In this document: piece after piece, positions 1-7,504 of the stretch | How the letters are laid out: every line of letters begins with the position of its first letter | How positions within the stretch are numbered: position 1 is the first letter of the stretch | Origin: Penaeus vannamei | Lineage: Eukaryota; Arthropoda; Malacostraca; Decapoda; Penaeidae | DNA: 10,000 nt | Assembly: GCF_042767895.1 (NCBI RefSeq) | Contig: NC_091571.1 | Coordinates: 7,168,188 to 7,178,187 of the forward strand | Direction of reading: 5' to 3' | The notes under the pieces: model-generated | Told to the model about the DNA's origin: nothing | The model's database searches: none | What the model saw: only the letters and a program-made list of their open reading frames with translations | Program-made: the position numbers and the translations under genes

Positions 1-246
1 CAGAGGGTGTGAGCGAAAGGGTGGGTATACCGTTCAGCTGGTGTGGATATGGATGGTGTAGTGTGTGGGTATGTGGGTATGTGGGTGGGGTACTTTATTT
101 AGGGTTGTGGGTACAGGATTGTGTATAAAATTCAGAGGGTGCTGGTATGGGTATGGCATTGTGTAAAGAGGTTCAGCGGGCGTGGATGTGGATAGGTACT
201 GTGTGTGGGTATGTGGGTATAGGAAGGGTACTGTTTGCGGGAGGGT
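1..246. repeat. Degenerate G/T-rich minisatellite
   Basis: GTTCAG followed by a G/T-rich stretch occurs at 32 and 171, about 139 bp apart, with a related copy (ATTCAGAGGGTG) at 130. A block reading GTGTGTGGGTATGTGGGTA recurs at about 60 and 200, and CAGAGGGTG opens the window and recurs at 133. The copies are diverged and of unequal length, so this is an old tandem array, and it may extend left of the window. An Ile/His/Pro/Thr-rich frame on the minus strand is a by-product of the repeat. Confidence 0.6.
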
Positions 247-464
247 GAGATGGGATAAACGGGTTGCGTGGAGAAAAAACAATTTCGAAGTCATAATATT
301 CATCCATTTTGTCATTATCCTTAATTATTGTTTCGTGTATTTTTTTTTCATTATTATTATTATTACCCGTGTTTGCTGTACCTTTTCGCTTGGTTGGAGG
401 AAATATATCGCGGTCTGTTTGCCTTTTCGTTTTGTGTTTATGTTTGGTTCTCTAATTAAAGGGT
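247..464. other. AT-rich spacer with short (ATT)n
   Basis: This non-repetitive T-rich DNA contains a T run at 340-348 and a pure (ATT)5 at about 350-365. I see no splice pattern, RNA gene or credible reading frame. It separates the G/T minisatellite from the pyrimidine satellite. Confidence 0.6.
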
Positions 465-742
465 ATGTTGATGCTTCTATCTCTCTCTGTATTTCATTGT
501 CTGTCTGTCTGTCTTTGTCTCTGTCTCATTCCCTGTCTCTCTCTCTTTGTCTGTCTGTCTGTCTGTCTCTGTCTCATTCCCTGTCTCTCTCTCTTTGTCT
601 GTCTGTCTGTCTCTGTCTCTGTCTCATTCCCTGTCTCTCTCTCTTTGTCTGTCTGTCTGTCGGCCCCTCTCTCTCTTTGTCTGTCTGTCTGTCGGCCCCT
701 CTCTCTCTTTCTCTCACTCTCTATCTATCTATTTATTTATCT
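465..742. repeat. TCTG-rich pyrimidine minisatellite, 48-50 bp units
   Basis: GTCTCATTCCCTG recurs at 523, 571 and 621 (spacing 48 and 50), each time followed by (CT)n, TTTG and (TCTG)3-4. A shorter 32-bp unit beginning CGGCCCCTC then repeats at 661 and 693. The array thus has two nested unit sizes, with the shorter one probably derived from the longer by deletion plus a new CGGCCCC junction. All three plus frames are open for long stretches and read Ser/Leu/Cys/Val, which is expected from the repeat and not evidence of a protein. Confidence 0.9.
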
Positions 743-1153
743 CCCTCGGTCCTTCCCTCTCTCTCCCTCCCTCCCCTCCCTCCCTCCCTCCTTTCTTTCC
801 CTCCGCCTTCCCTTTCCCTCACCCTCTCCTTCCCTCCTCCCTCTATCCATCCCTTCCCTCCTTCTCTCCCTCCTTCCCTCCCTCCTTCCCTCCCTCCCTC
901 CCTCCCTCTCTCCCTCCTTCCCTCCTCCCTCCCTCCCTCTCCTCCTCCTTCCCTCCCTCCCTCCCTCCCTCTTCGCCCTCCTTCCCTCCCTCCCTCCTTC
1001 CCCTTCCTCCTTCCATCCCTCTCTCCCTCCTTCCCTCTCTCCACCCTCTATCCATCCCTCCCTCCCTCCATCCCTCCTTCCCTCCTTCACTTCTTCCCTC
1101 CCTTCCTCCCTCCTTCTCTCCCTCCCTCCCTCCCTCTCTCCCTCCTTCTCCCT
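743..1153. repeat. (CCCT/TTCC)n polypyrimidine tract
   Basis: About 410 bp are almost purely C/T on the plus strand, built from CCCT and CCTT tetramers with rare interruptions (ATCCATC at about 845 and 1050, CTTCGCCC at about 971). The minus strand is (GGGA)n with regularly spaced G triplets. Mirror symmetry and strand purity make it a candidate for intramolecular triplex (H-DNA), and the GGGA strand for G-quadruplex formation. Open frames on both strands (Pro/Ser/Leu on plus, Gly/Arg/Glu on minus) are compositional artefacts. Confidence 0.93.
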
Positions 1154-1432
1154 CAGCCCGAACGCGCGAACGCACAAAGTCACGCGCGAGAGCCCTGATG
1201 AGAGCGCATTAAAAATCTTATAGGATGACAGTTGCATATTAGGAAAATGACATTCCTTGCAATTGCAGGTGCGTGGTGTGTGGCGGATTCTGTTTTTGTT
1301 GTTGTTGTTGTTGGGGATTTTTATCGTTATTAGTCTACGTGATTGTCGGAAGGTGGGTTTTTGGGCTTCTGTTCTGCGGGTGCTTGGGTTTGCTCTCGGT
1401 GGGGCTTGGGTTGTCTTGCGTGATCTGTATCG
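1154..1432. other. Single-copy spacer with (TTG)n
   Basis: Mixed-composition DNA lies between two pyrimidine satellites. It starts with a CpG-bearing stretch (about 1160-1205) and contains a (TTG)6 at about 1296-1313. I see no recognisable gene; frames crossing it are short and run straight into the (CT)n tract. Confidence 0.6.
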
Positions 1433-1848
<416 letters not shown>

Positions 1849-1850
1849 AG

Positions 1851-1942
1851 TATCTATCTTTCCCTTCCTTCCCCTACTCTTTTTCTCCCTTTACTCCCCT
1901 CCCCCCTCCGTCTCCACCCCTCCCCCCTCCCTTTTTATTTTA
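1851..1942. repeat. Pyrimidine-rich tract
   Basis: TATCTATC is followed by irregular C/T sequence rich in CCCTCCCC and TTTT blocks. Unlike 743-1153 it has no clear unit. No gene is supported. Confidence 0.7.
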
Positions 1943-2195
1943 ATTCGCTTATTTCACCCCCTCTCTTTCGCGACTGTTAAAAGGTCTTGTGTATACATTC
2001 CGAAGCCACAGCGAACAGTTAGTCTCGATTAAAGCGTCAGCGCGCTCATTTGCAGATCAACATTTGCAAGAGAGTACGGCAGGCCAGCTGGTCGGCAGGT
2101 GTTTGTGTAGAGAGAGCGCTTAACAGCTACAGCATCATCTGTTTAGCTTCTGGGGACCATCTCTGGAGGCTGGGAAGAGTGGGAGGAGGCCGTGT

Positions 2196-2197
<2 letters not shown>
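1943..2197. other. Single-copy patch with E-box-like words
   Basis: This is non-repetitive sequence of balanced composition, unusual for the window. CATTTGCA occurs twice 14 bp apart (2047 and 2061). CAGCTG (2085) and CAGGTG (2096) are E-box-type words. TTGCAG at 2050-2055 and CAGGTG at 2096 bracket a 43-nt stretch (2056-2098) that could be read as a small exon, but the pyrimidine tract before it is poor. No gene is called. Confidence 0.4.
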
Positions 2198-2228
<31 letters not shown>

Positions 2229-2330
2229 AAGGGGGGGTCTGAGGGGCGTATGGGAGGAGGTGGGGGAGGTGTGGGTAAAGGAGGGGGGATGGGAGGGGTT
2301 CTGGGTGGGGAGGGGGAAGAGAGGGGAGGG
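2198..2330. repeat. T30 run followed by G-rich tract
   Basis: An uninterrupted run of 30 T (2198-2227) is followed by about 100 bp with many runs of 3-7 G (2230-2330), on paper able to form G-quadruplexes. Read on the minus strand it is C-rich sequence ending in a 30-nt A run, which could be a retroposed tail. I see no AATAAA signal or flanking target-site duplication, so simple expansion is as likely. Confidence 0.85.
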
Positions 2331-2726
2331 CTGATCTGTCTTAGAAAGAGAGACAGAGAGACAGGGAGAAAGAGCAGAGAGATATAACGACAGAAAGAAA
2401 GACAAGCATAACGAAATTAGATACACTAGCGAAAGCCTCACAATGATAATAATTTGAAATAAACAGAGAACCAATAATAGAGGAGAGAAGCCGAGAGAGC
2501 AACAACGCGAGAAAAACACAAAAATAAGAATATAAAAGAAATGCCATTTATGAGAGAGAGAGAAAGAGAGAGAAATGAAGCCATTAAATGTTAAAGATGA
2601 AACCATACTGAACGTGATGTTGATATGCGCGAATCTGACACTTTGCAGGCTAAGTTTATACTCTGTTCCTAAGCACCAGTTGACACAGGCTTCCTTGGTG
2701 ACGGCAGACTGAAGCGAAACCTCCCT
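2331..2726. other. GA-rich then single-copy spacer
   Basis: From 2340 to 2580 the plus strand is A/G-rich with short (GA)n and (AGAC)n pieces. From 2581 to 2726 it is ordinary mixed sequence. A 202-codon frame on the minus strand spans it, but much of that is Ser/Leu/Phe from the GA repeat and Pro/Lys from the T and G runs. The N-terminal 50 residues, over the mixed-sequence part, show no motif I recognise. Confidence 0.5.
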
Positions 2727-2761
2727 CTCTTTCACTCTATCTATCTATATCTATTTATCTA

Positions 2762-2845
<84 letters not shown>

Positions 2846-2883
2846 TCTATATATATGTGTGTATGTGCGTGTGTGTGTGTGTA

Positions 2884-2947
<64 letters not shown>

Positions 2948-2958
2948 TGTGTGTGTGT
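2727..2958. repeat. Compound (TATC)n-(CT)n-(GT)n microsatellite
   Basis: (TATC)n occupies about 2737-2762, (CT)n 2765-2841, a short TATATATATG junction about 2848-2857, then (GT)n 2856-2958 with interruptions (GTATGTGC, TATTT, TATG). It has the same CT then AT then GT motif order as 1433-1848 but lacks the CA arm, so it cannot form the same palindrome. Confidence 0.96.
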
Positions 2959-3232
2959 AAAATTATAAATGCATATTAAGGAAAAGGTTATTATCCCTGA
3001 TTAAATCTTAATCGAAATTTGATGGTAGATTTTTCCTCGATTGTTCTAGAGGTTTGCATGATGTCCTGCACGATACACAAAGGTGAATGTATTCGATAAG
3101 ATGATACTTTAGAAACGGAAAAGCGAATCAGCCAGGCAGGTAACTCACACGAGGGGGGTAGGGCCGTGGGGGTGGGTATGGGGAGGGGCGGAGGCGATGT
3201 AGGTATGGGGGCGTGAAGTGATCTAACCTACG
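2959..3232. other. Single-copy spacer
   Basis: AT-rich unique sequence (2959-3130) passes into a G-rich stretch (3152-3212). A consensus-like splice donor word, CAG|GTAAC, lies at 3137-3143 on the plus strand. The frames I read before it are closed by stops, so no exon is called. Confidence 0.5.
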
Positions 3233-3660
3233 AAGATGGTGTCCATGATAGGCCTAGAGGTTCATTAGGGCGGATTCAGGAGGGACCCATTTCTCGCGAG
3301 CCCCCCCACCAGGAGCCCCGGAGACGCCCTCCGAGGGGCCGCCACACCCACCGGGGGGCAGCCGTGTTGGCAGATTATGGGCACTGAAATAATTGGACGC
3401 GACTTCTAACTGCTGATTCAGGGATGTCGTTAAGGCTATTGATTCAGCATCGATAGATCAGCTTGAACTCGGCTGTGAACGGCGTTGCCCTTGCAAGTGG
3501 GCGGCCGGGGGGGCGGGGCGGGCGCGGGCGGGAACTGCGGGCGCGTTGGAGGCCGGGCGCAAGGCACCTCCGGCGACCCCCTCCCCGCCCCTCCGCCAGG
3601 TCTCGGCGCATGCGCTCTGGGGCTCCGGCGACTACATATTAGCGAGTAAATGGCCTCTGG
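3233..3660. promoter_or_regulatory. CpG-rich candidate promoter or insulator
   Basis: This is the most CpG-dense DNA in the window, with about 24 CpGs between 3471 and 3640. Visible motifs are AAGATGG (3233, YY1-like), TCTCGCGAG (3292-3300), CCACCGGGGGGCAG (3348-3361, one mismatch in 14 to the CTCF consensus), a double GC-box (3507-3522), and the palindrome GCGCATGCGC (3606-3615, the NRF-1 core). In animals such motifs cluster at TATA-less CpG promoters and insulators. No TATA box, start codon or first exon can be assigned, and the direction is unknown. An 81-codon minus-strand frame here is Pro/Arg/Ala-rich and probably follows from GC content. Function is inferred; the motifs are seen. Confidence 0.4.
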
Positions 3661-3720
3661 AGGTGCGAGGTTGGAGGTCACTGGGCATCACCTCCGTGTC
3701 TGCTTTTGGAGATCCATTAT

Positions 3721-3992
3721 CCCCCCCTTCCTTCCTCTCTCTCTCTCTCTCTGTCTCTGTCTCTTCCCCTCCTTCCACCCCTTGGTTTCTCCCCTATCAT
3801 CCCTCACTCTCCCCTCTGATTCCCTCCTCCTCCTCCCCTCCCTCCCCACCGTCCCTCCTCTCTCCCCCTTGTTCCCTCCTCCTCCTCTCCCTTCCTCCCA
3901 CCATCCCCCCCTCTCCCTCTCCCCTCGTTCCCTCCTCTCCCCCCCTCCCTCCCTCTCCCCATCCCTCTCCTCCCCCTGCCTCTCATCTCCGC
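3721..3992. repeat. C/T polypyrimidine tract
   Basis: The stretch starts with T-C7-TT and (CT)n (3736-3762), then about 230 bp of CCCTCC and CTCC words. It is less regular than 743-1153 but of the same composition. Both long plus frames through it are Ser/Pro/Leu artefacts, as is the Gly/Arg/Glu frame on the minus strand. Confidence 0.9.
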
Positions 3993-4085
3993 TTATTCTT
4001 CTTCGCATTTGGCGTGTCTCCCTTTTTGCGCGTGTGTTTCTCGTTGTGAAGACGACGCCTTGGACCTCGATCTTCGCACGACGGA

Positions 4086-4340
4086 GGGGGCGGGGAGGGG
4101 AGGGGGTTAGGGGTGGTCAGAAGGAAGGGTGAGGGAGGGGAGGGGGTTAGGGGTGGTCAGAAGGAAGGGGAGGGAGGGGAGGGGGTTAGGGTGGTTCAGA
4201 AGGAAGTGGGAGGGAGGGGGTTAGGGGGGGTAGATGGATGGGGGAGGGAGGGGAGGGGGTTAGGGGGGATTCAGAAGGAAGGGGGACGGGAGGGGGTTTT
4301 CAGAAGGAAAAGGGAAGGGGAGGGGAAAGGAGGGATTTTA
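4086..4340. repeat. G-rich ~39-bp minisatellite with TTAGGG
   Basis: Units have the form AGGGGGTTAGGGG..GGTTCAGAAGGAAGGG..GGGAGGGG. TTAGGG occurs at 4107, 4147, 4186, 4221 and 4260 (spacing 40, 39, 35, 39), and a sixth unit at about 4297 has TTTTCAG instead. CAGAAGGAA is at 4118, 4158, 4197, 4272 and 4301; the fourth unit carries TAGATGGAT in its place. Each unit holds several runs of 3-7 G on the plus strand. It is not a telomere, because the TTAGG words are isolated at ~39-bp intervals and not tandem. Confidence 0.93.
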
Positions 4341-4550
4341 GTAGTGGAGGGTAAGGGAGGGGAGAAGCAGGATGATGAGAAGGGGGTCGAAGGGGAAGAG
4401 GGAAGAAAATAGGTGAGTAGGGGATTTTGTGGGGATAGGAAAGGGGATAGGCAGATACCCCAGAAGAGAGGGAGGGGAGGTTAGGGGAAGACCGATCAAA
4501 GGGCTGAGGGAAGGGAAGCGAAGGGGTAGGGGGATGAGGGAAGAGGCCCC
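4341..4550. repeat. Purine-rich A/G tract
   Basis: This is irregular GGGAAGGGG and GGGAGG sequence continuing from the minisatellite without clear units. Frames on both strands are compositional (Gly/Lys/Arg on plus, Pro/Ser/Leu on minus). Confidence 0.75.
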
Positions 4551-4604
4551 GAACGCCAAGCAAACGAAGGGCCCCTCCCGCCCCCCGCCCCCCCTCCCGC
4601 CCCA

Positions 4605-4800
4605 GATCGCGTGCCGCCCGCCCCGACGACGCCCGCAACTCATGAATATCGCGCTATCGCCGACCCCATTTGCGATAATAGCGGACATTTACATCGCAAT
4701 TAATTAACGCCGCGAAGCTTATCGTGACGATATCTCTGGTGTCAGTAAGGGCATCGCGACCCACATGGCAAACCCGGGCTAAATAAGATAAGCATAAGGC

Positions 4801-4801
<1 letters not shown>
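4605..4801. promoter_or_regulatory. Non-repetitive element crowded with ATCGC/GCGAT words
   Basis: A clean single-copy island lies between a G/C-homopolymer-rich patch (4570-4604) and (GA)n. ATCGC or its complement occurs at 4606, 4648, 4656, 4672, 4693 and 4753. TTGCGAT (4670-4676) and ATCGCAA (4693-4699) form an inverted pair with a 16-bp gap. TATCGT-G-ACGATA (4720-4732) is a perfect inverted repeat with a one-base centre. CAATTAATTAAC (4698-4709) is a homeodomain-type word and AGATAA (4786-4791) a GATA-factor word. The mix suggests a cis-regulatory element with a repeated 5-bp binding word. I infer this from word density, without conservation data. Confidence 0.35.

Positions 4802-4894
<93 letters not shown>
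4802..4894. repeat. (GA)n microsatellite
   Basis: About 45 uninterrupted GA repeats abut the 4605-4801 element. Long (GA)n tracts in arthropods can bind GAGA-type factors and can form triplex. Frames on the minus strand read alternating Ser/Leu from the repeat. Confidence 0.97.
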
Positions 4895-4897
<3 letters not shown>

Positions 4898-4914
4898 GAA
4901 CGTCTTGTTATCTC

Positions 4915-5290
4915 TTCCGCTCCCCGAGACGTCCGAGAGGAGGAGAGGAAGGAACTGGGGTATGGAGAGAAGGGGGAGAGGAAAGGGCGGGGGAGAGAAA
5001 AGAGGAGGAGGAGGATGGGGGGGAGAAGAGGAGAATAGAAGGAATGGAGGGGGAGAAAGGGGGGTATGGGAGGAAGGGAGGGAAGGAAAGGGGTATGGAC
5101 GTAGAAGGAGGAGGAGGAAGAGAAGGTAGAAAGAGAAATGGAGCGTGTACGAAAGAGATGGAGAAAGAAGGAGATAAAGATAAGGTAATGATAGAATAAG
5201 AAAACGAGAGAGAACGGGAAAAGAGAAAAAAAAAAGTGGAGGAACAGATGGAACAAGGGGAAGAGGAGAAGATTGGAAGGGGGAGATGGG
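4915..5290. repeat. Purine-rich (A/G) region
   Basis: The plus strand is almost entirely A/G (GGAGGAGAAG-type words) with no fixed unit, rare CGT interruptions, and a short T-containing patch at about 5175-5200. Long minus-strand frames read Ser/Pro/Phe/Leu and reflect composition only. Confidence 0.85.
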
Positions 5291-5293
5291 GGG

Positions 5294-5312
5294 CGTGTAC
5301 GCGCGCGCGCAT
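5294..5312. other. Z-DNA-prone alternating tract
   Basis: Nineteen bases alternate strictly pyrimidine-purine, with CGCGCGCGCG at its core (5300-5310). This is the classic Z-DNA-forming composition and is rare in a GC-poor repeat landscape. Confidence 0.7.
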
Positions 5313-5446
5313 TCCATAGCATTCATAAAGGGGCGGCCGAGAGCTGGTTGGGGGCTGCCTGGATGGATCGCCTCGCCGTAGGGAGCTGAACGTCTCAAGG
5401 ATGCTAACAAGAAAGGTGACTTTCCTTGGCCGGAGAAGGGTAGAGG
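5313..5446. other. GC-rich single-copy patch
   Basis: Balanced unique sequence contains a GGGGCGG GC-box word (about 5329-5335) and several CpGs. CATAAAG at 5325 resembles a weak TATA box. No frame or splice structure is convincing. With the adjacent Z-DNA tract it could be regulatory, but this is weak. Confidence 0.35.
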
Positions 5447-5488
5447 GCCGGGGGGAGGGGGGAGGGGGGAGGGAGGAGGGGGGGAGAT
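5447..5488. repeat. G-run tract, G-quadruplex-prone
   Basis: The pattern is GGGGGGAGGGGGGAGGGGGG followed by AGGGAGGAGGGGGGG. At least four G runs of three or more lie within 40 bp on the plus strand, separated by single A, which gives very short loops if it folds as a quadruplex. Confidence 0.85.
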
Positions 5489-5785
5489 CTCGGTGGGAAA
5501 AAATAAATGAGAATGAGTAGATAGGGGAATTGCTATGGATAGAGATCGAGGTCAATACGTAGATGGACTATGTGGATATGTGAATATGATAGGAGAGATA
5601 CATGTGGAGATGGAGGGAAATAGATGAGTATGATTATGAATTTGAATGAATAGATAATAGGTAATTAAAATGAGGAAGCGGATGAAATTGATAGAAATAT
5701 CGACGGAAATTTTATAGATACACAAATTGACCAAGAAACGAATGCATGATAAATTGAAGTAAATAGGAAGGCAGAGATAATGGTT
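5489..5785. other. AT-rich spacer with GATA/ATGA words
   Basis: Irregular A/T/G sequence carries loose GATA, ATGA and GATATG words but no fixed repeat unit. Minus-strand frames are Phe/Ile/Tyr-rich with no recognisable domain. I see nothing else here. Confidence 0.6.
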
Positions 5786-6087
5786 AAAGGAATAGCTGAA
5801 AATAGAACATCCACAGACAAAAAAAAAAAGGAAATAAGCAAGTACAACAAAAAAAAAACGGCTTTCGATTCTAAGACACAAATTGAAAAAAAAAACATTC
5901 GACTTTTATTCACTAATTGTTGATTACTTTTTTTTAAACGAAAGGAATAGTTGAAAATAGAATATCCATAAAAAAAAGAAAGAAACATGAAAAAAACAAA
6001 TACAACAAAAAAACGGCTTTCGATTCTAAGACACAAAAAAAACATTCGACTTTTATTCACTAATTATTGATTACTTTTTTATAAACG
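5786..6087. repeat. Tandem duplication, ~150-bp unit, two copies
   Basis: Copy 1 is 5786-5940 and copy 2 is 5941-6087. Both begin AAAGGAATAG(C/T)TGAAAATAGAA, share CGGCTTTCGATTCTAAGACACAA in the middle, and end with CATTCGACTTTTATTCACTAATTG or ..ATTATTG, then a T run and AAACG. Differences are mostly in A and T run lengths plus scattered substitutions, and copy 2 lacks about 10 bp next to the A run. The copies abut directly. A repeated minus-strand peptide motif in frames crossing it is due to the duplication. Confidence 0.93.
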
Positions 6088-6205
6088 AAAATTATACTTT
6101 ATTCGTGTTGCTGTGAATCACCTACGGAATTGGAGAATGATTTACGGATTCTTGACCTTTGTAACGCGATCTCTTGCCTTGTCATTTCCCTTTGTTCGCA
6201 TATTA
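6088..6205. other. Single-copy spacer
   Basis: Mixed-composition unique DNA between the duplication and the GA satellite. No motif or frame is supported. Two (GA) frames start in it and run straight into the repeat. Confidence 0.55.
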
Positions 6206-6271
<66 letters not shown>

Positions 6272-6328
6272 AGGGAGAGGGAGAGAGAGAGAGGGAGAGG
6301 GAGAGGGAGAGGAGAGGAGAGAGAGAGA

Positions 6329-6369
<41 letters not shown>

Positions 6370-6550
6370 AGGGAGAGGAGAGGGGAGAGAGAGAGGGAGA
6401 GAGAGAGAGGGAGAGGGAGAGGGAGAGGGAGAGGGAGAGGGAGAGAGAGAGAAAGAGGGATAGGGAGAGAGGGAGAGGGAGAGGGAGAGGGAGAGGGAGA
6501 GAGAGGAGAGAGGGAGAGAGGGAGAGAGAGAGAGAGAGGAGAAAGAGGGG
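6206..6550. repeat. (GA)n/(GGGAGA)n satellite
   Basis: The plus strand is purely A/G, alternating blocks of GA dinucleotide with blocks of GGGAGA hexamer (for example 6260-6310, 6358-6380, 6408-6445, 6470-6500). It looks like a GA tract in which a G-insertion unit has spread in several places. Arg/Glu/Gly frames on plus and Ser/Leu/Pro frames on minus are artefacts. Confidence 0.95.
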
Positions 6551-6719
6551 AGAATAGTAGAAACGAAGAAAGAAAAAGTAAGAAAAACAAGTAAGAGAGA
6601 GAGGAGAGGAGAGGAGAGAATAGTAGAAATTAAGAAAAAAAATAGAAAAAACAGGTCAATAAGAGAGGAGAGGAGAGAATAGTAGAAATGAAGAAAGAAA
6701 AAGTAGGAAAAATAGGTCA
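6551..6719. repeat. A-rich minisatellite, ~60-66 bp, three copies
   Basis: AGAATAGTAGAAA starts at 6551, 6617 and 6676 (spacing 66 and 59). Each is followed by an AAGAAA-rich stretch, then (in copies 2 and 3) ACAGGTCA or ATAGGTCA, and copies 1 and 2 end in GAGAGGAGAGGAGAG. The copies differ by substitutions and by the length of the GAGAG linker. Confidence 0.9.
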
Positions 6720-7014
6720 GAGAGATAGATAGCTAGAGAGAGAGAGAAATAACTGGACAATTTTCACGACTGAATAAATTTCCCTTCTTTGTTATGGTCA
6801 GAGATATCACTTTCAAAAGATTTTTTTTAAGTAGAGGCAAATTTGGGATTTGAGTTATAAGATTTTTTTTTTTTTATGGCTGTCGGTCTTTTGGGAAATG
6901 GAGAAAAGGTAGAAAGTTTGAAATTGGTGGAAGATTAAAGGGATTATGATTTTGGGAGATATACTTCAAATGACAGGAGAGAGAGAGAGGAAACTGCGTG
7001 TTTTGATTTAGTTA
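6720..7014. other. AT-rich spacer
   Basis: After short (GATA) and (GA) remnants (6721-6748) the sequence is unique and AT-rich, with T runs at about 6822 and 6865 and a small (GA) block at about 6977-6990. I see no gene, RNA or regulatory pattern. Confidence 0.55.
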
Positions 7015-7215
7015 TTAATAATGTTATTATCATTATTATTTATTATTGTTGTTGTTACTATTATTTATATAATCGTTATTATTGTTATTGTTATTATTCT
7101 TATCATTATCATTATCATTGTTCTTATTGTTATCATTATCATCATCATCATCATCATCATTATTATTATCATTATCATTGTTATTAATGTTGTTGTTACT
7201 AGTAGTAGTAGCAGT
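7015..7215. repeat. (ATT/ATC/GTT)n trinucleotide array
   Basis: The array is trinucleotide-phased with blocks of ATT, GTT and ATC, a pure (ATC)7 at about 7138-7160, and a closing (TAG)n at 7199-7210. In one plus frame it reads Ile/Val, in another Leu/Ser, and on the minus strand Asn/Asp. None has a plausible start or flank, so it is not called as coding. Confidence 0.93.
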
Positions 7216-7504
7216 AATGATTCTGTGCGACATTACTTTATATTTATTACAAAACAATAATTCTATCGTGTCTTTGGGGGTATTTATTTTTTTTTTAGCT
7301 CAACAGTCAAAATTTACCCCCCCCCCCCCGCCCATTTATTATCTTTTATATCTAGAGTGGAAGGTCGGCGAGGATCAAGATTACAGCTGTTGTTCTGAAA
7401 TTACAGCATGATACAGTAACCATATACCTCATTAATATGCAAAATTGAATCACGACGGGCCATGTGATAGGTTACTAATGCCGGGTTCATTTGGCCTTGT
7501 CAGG
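7216..7504. other. Single-copy spacer with T10 and C13 runs
   Basis: A T run (7287-7296) and a run of 13 C (7317-7329) are followed by about 165 bp of non-repetitive sequence (7335-7500). ATTAATATGCAAAAT at about 7430-7444 resembles a POU-octamer site (one mismatch to ATGCAAAT). No reading frame is convincing. Confidence 0.45.

Noticed and set aside
465..742. CRISPR-like spacing of repeats
   Set aside because: Units are directly adjacent and near-identical with no unique spacers, and the context is eukaryotic satellite DNA.
182..1223. Three overlapping long Ser/Leu/Pro open frames on the plus strand (up to 338 codons)
   Set aside because: All three plus frames are open because pyrimidine repeats lack stop words. 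The peptides are pure repeat translations with no domain.
2056..2098. 43-nt exon-like stretch between TTGCAG and CAG|GTG, open in all three frames
   Set aside because: Poor pyrimidine tract and a weak donor. At this length open frames are expected by chance.
2198..2330. Retroposon with poly(A) tail on the minus strand
   Set aside because: No polyadenylation signal, target-site duplication or recognisable body, and similar T-run/G-run joints recur at 8337 and 8425.
2127..2735. 202-codon minus-strand frame with a reasonable-looking N-terminus
   Set aside because: After about 55 residues it runs into GA- and T/G-derived low complexity, including a Lys run from T30. No motif is recognised.
3137..3143. 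Strong-looking splice donor CAG|GTAAC
   Set aside because: The frames I read before it contain nearby stops and no acceptor is visible to define an exon.
4107..4265. Interstitial telomere array
   Set aside because: TTAGGG words are single and ~39 bp apart within a longer unit, not tandem pentamers or hexamers.
7021..7260. Ile/Val-rich 79-codon plus frame resembling a membrane segment
   Set aside because: It is the (ATT/ATC)n array translated; neighbouring frames are equally open.
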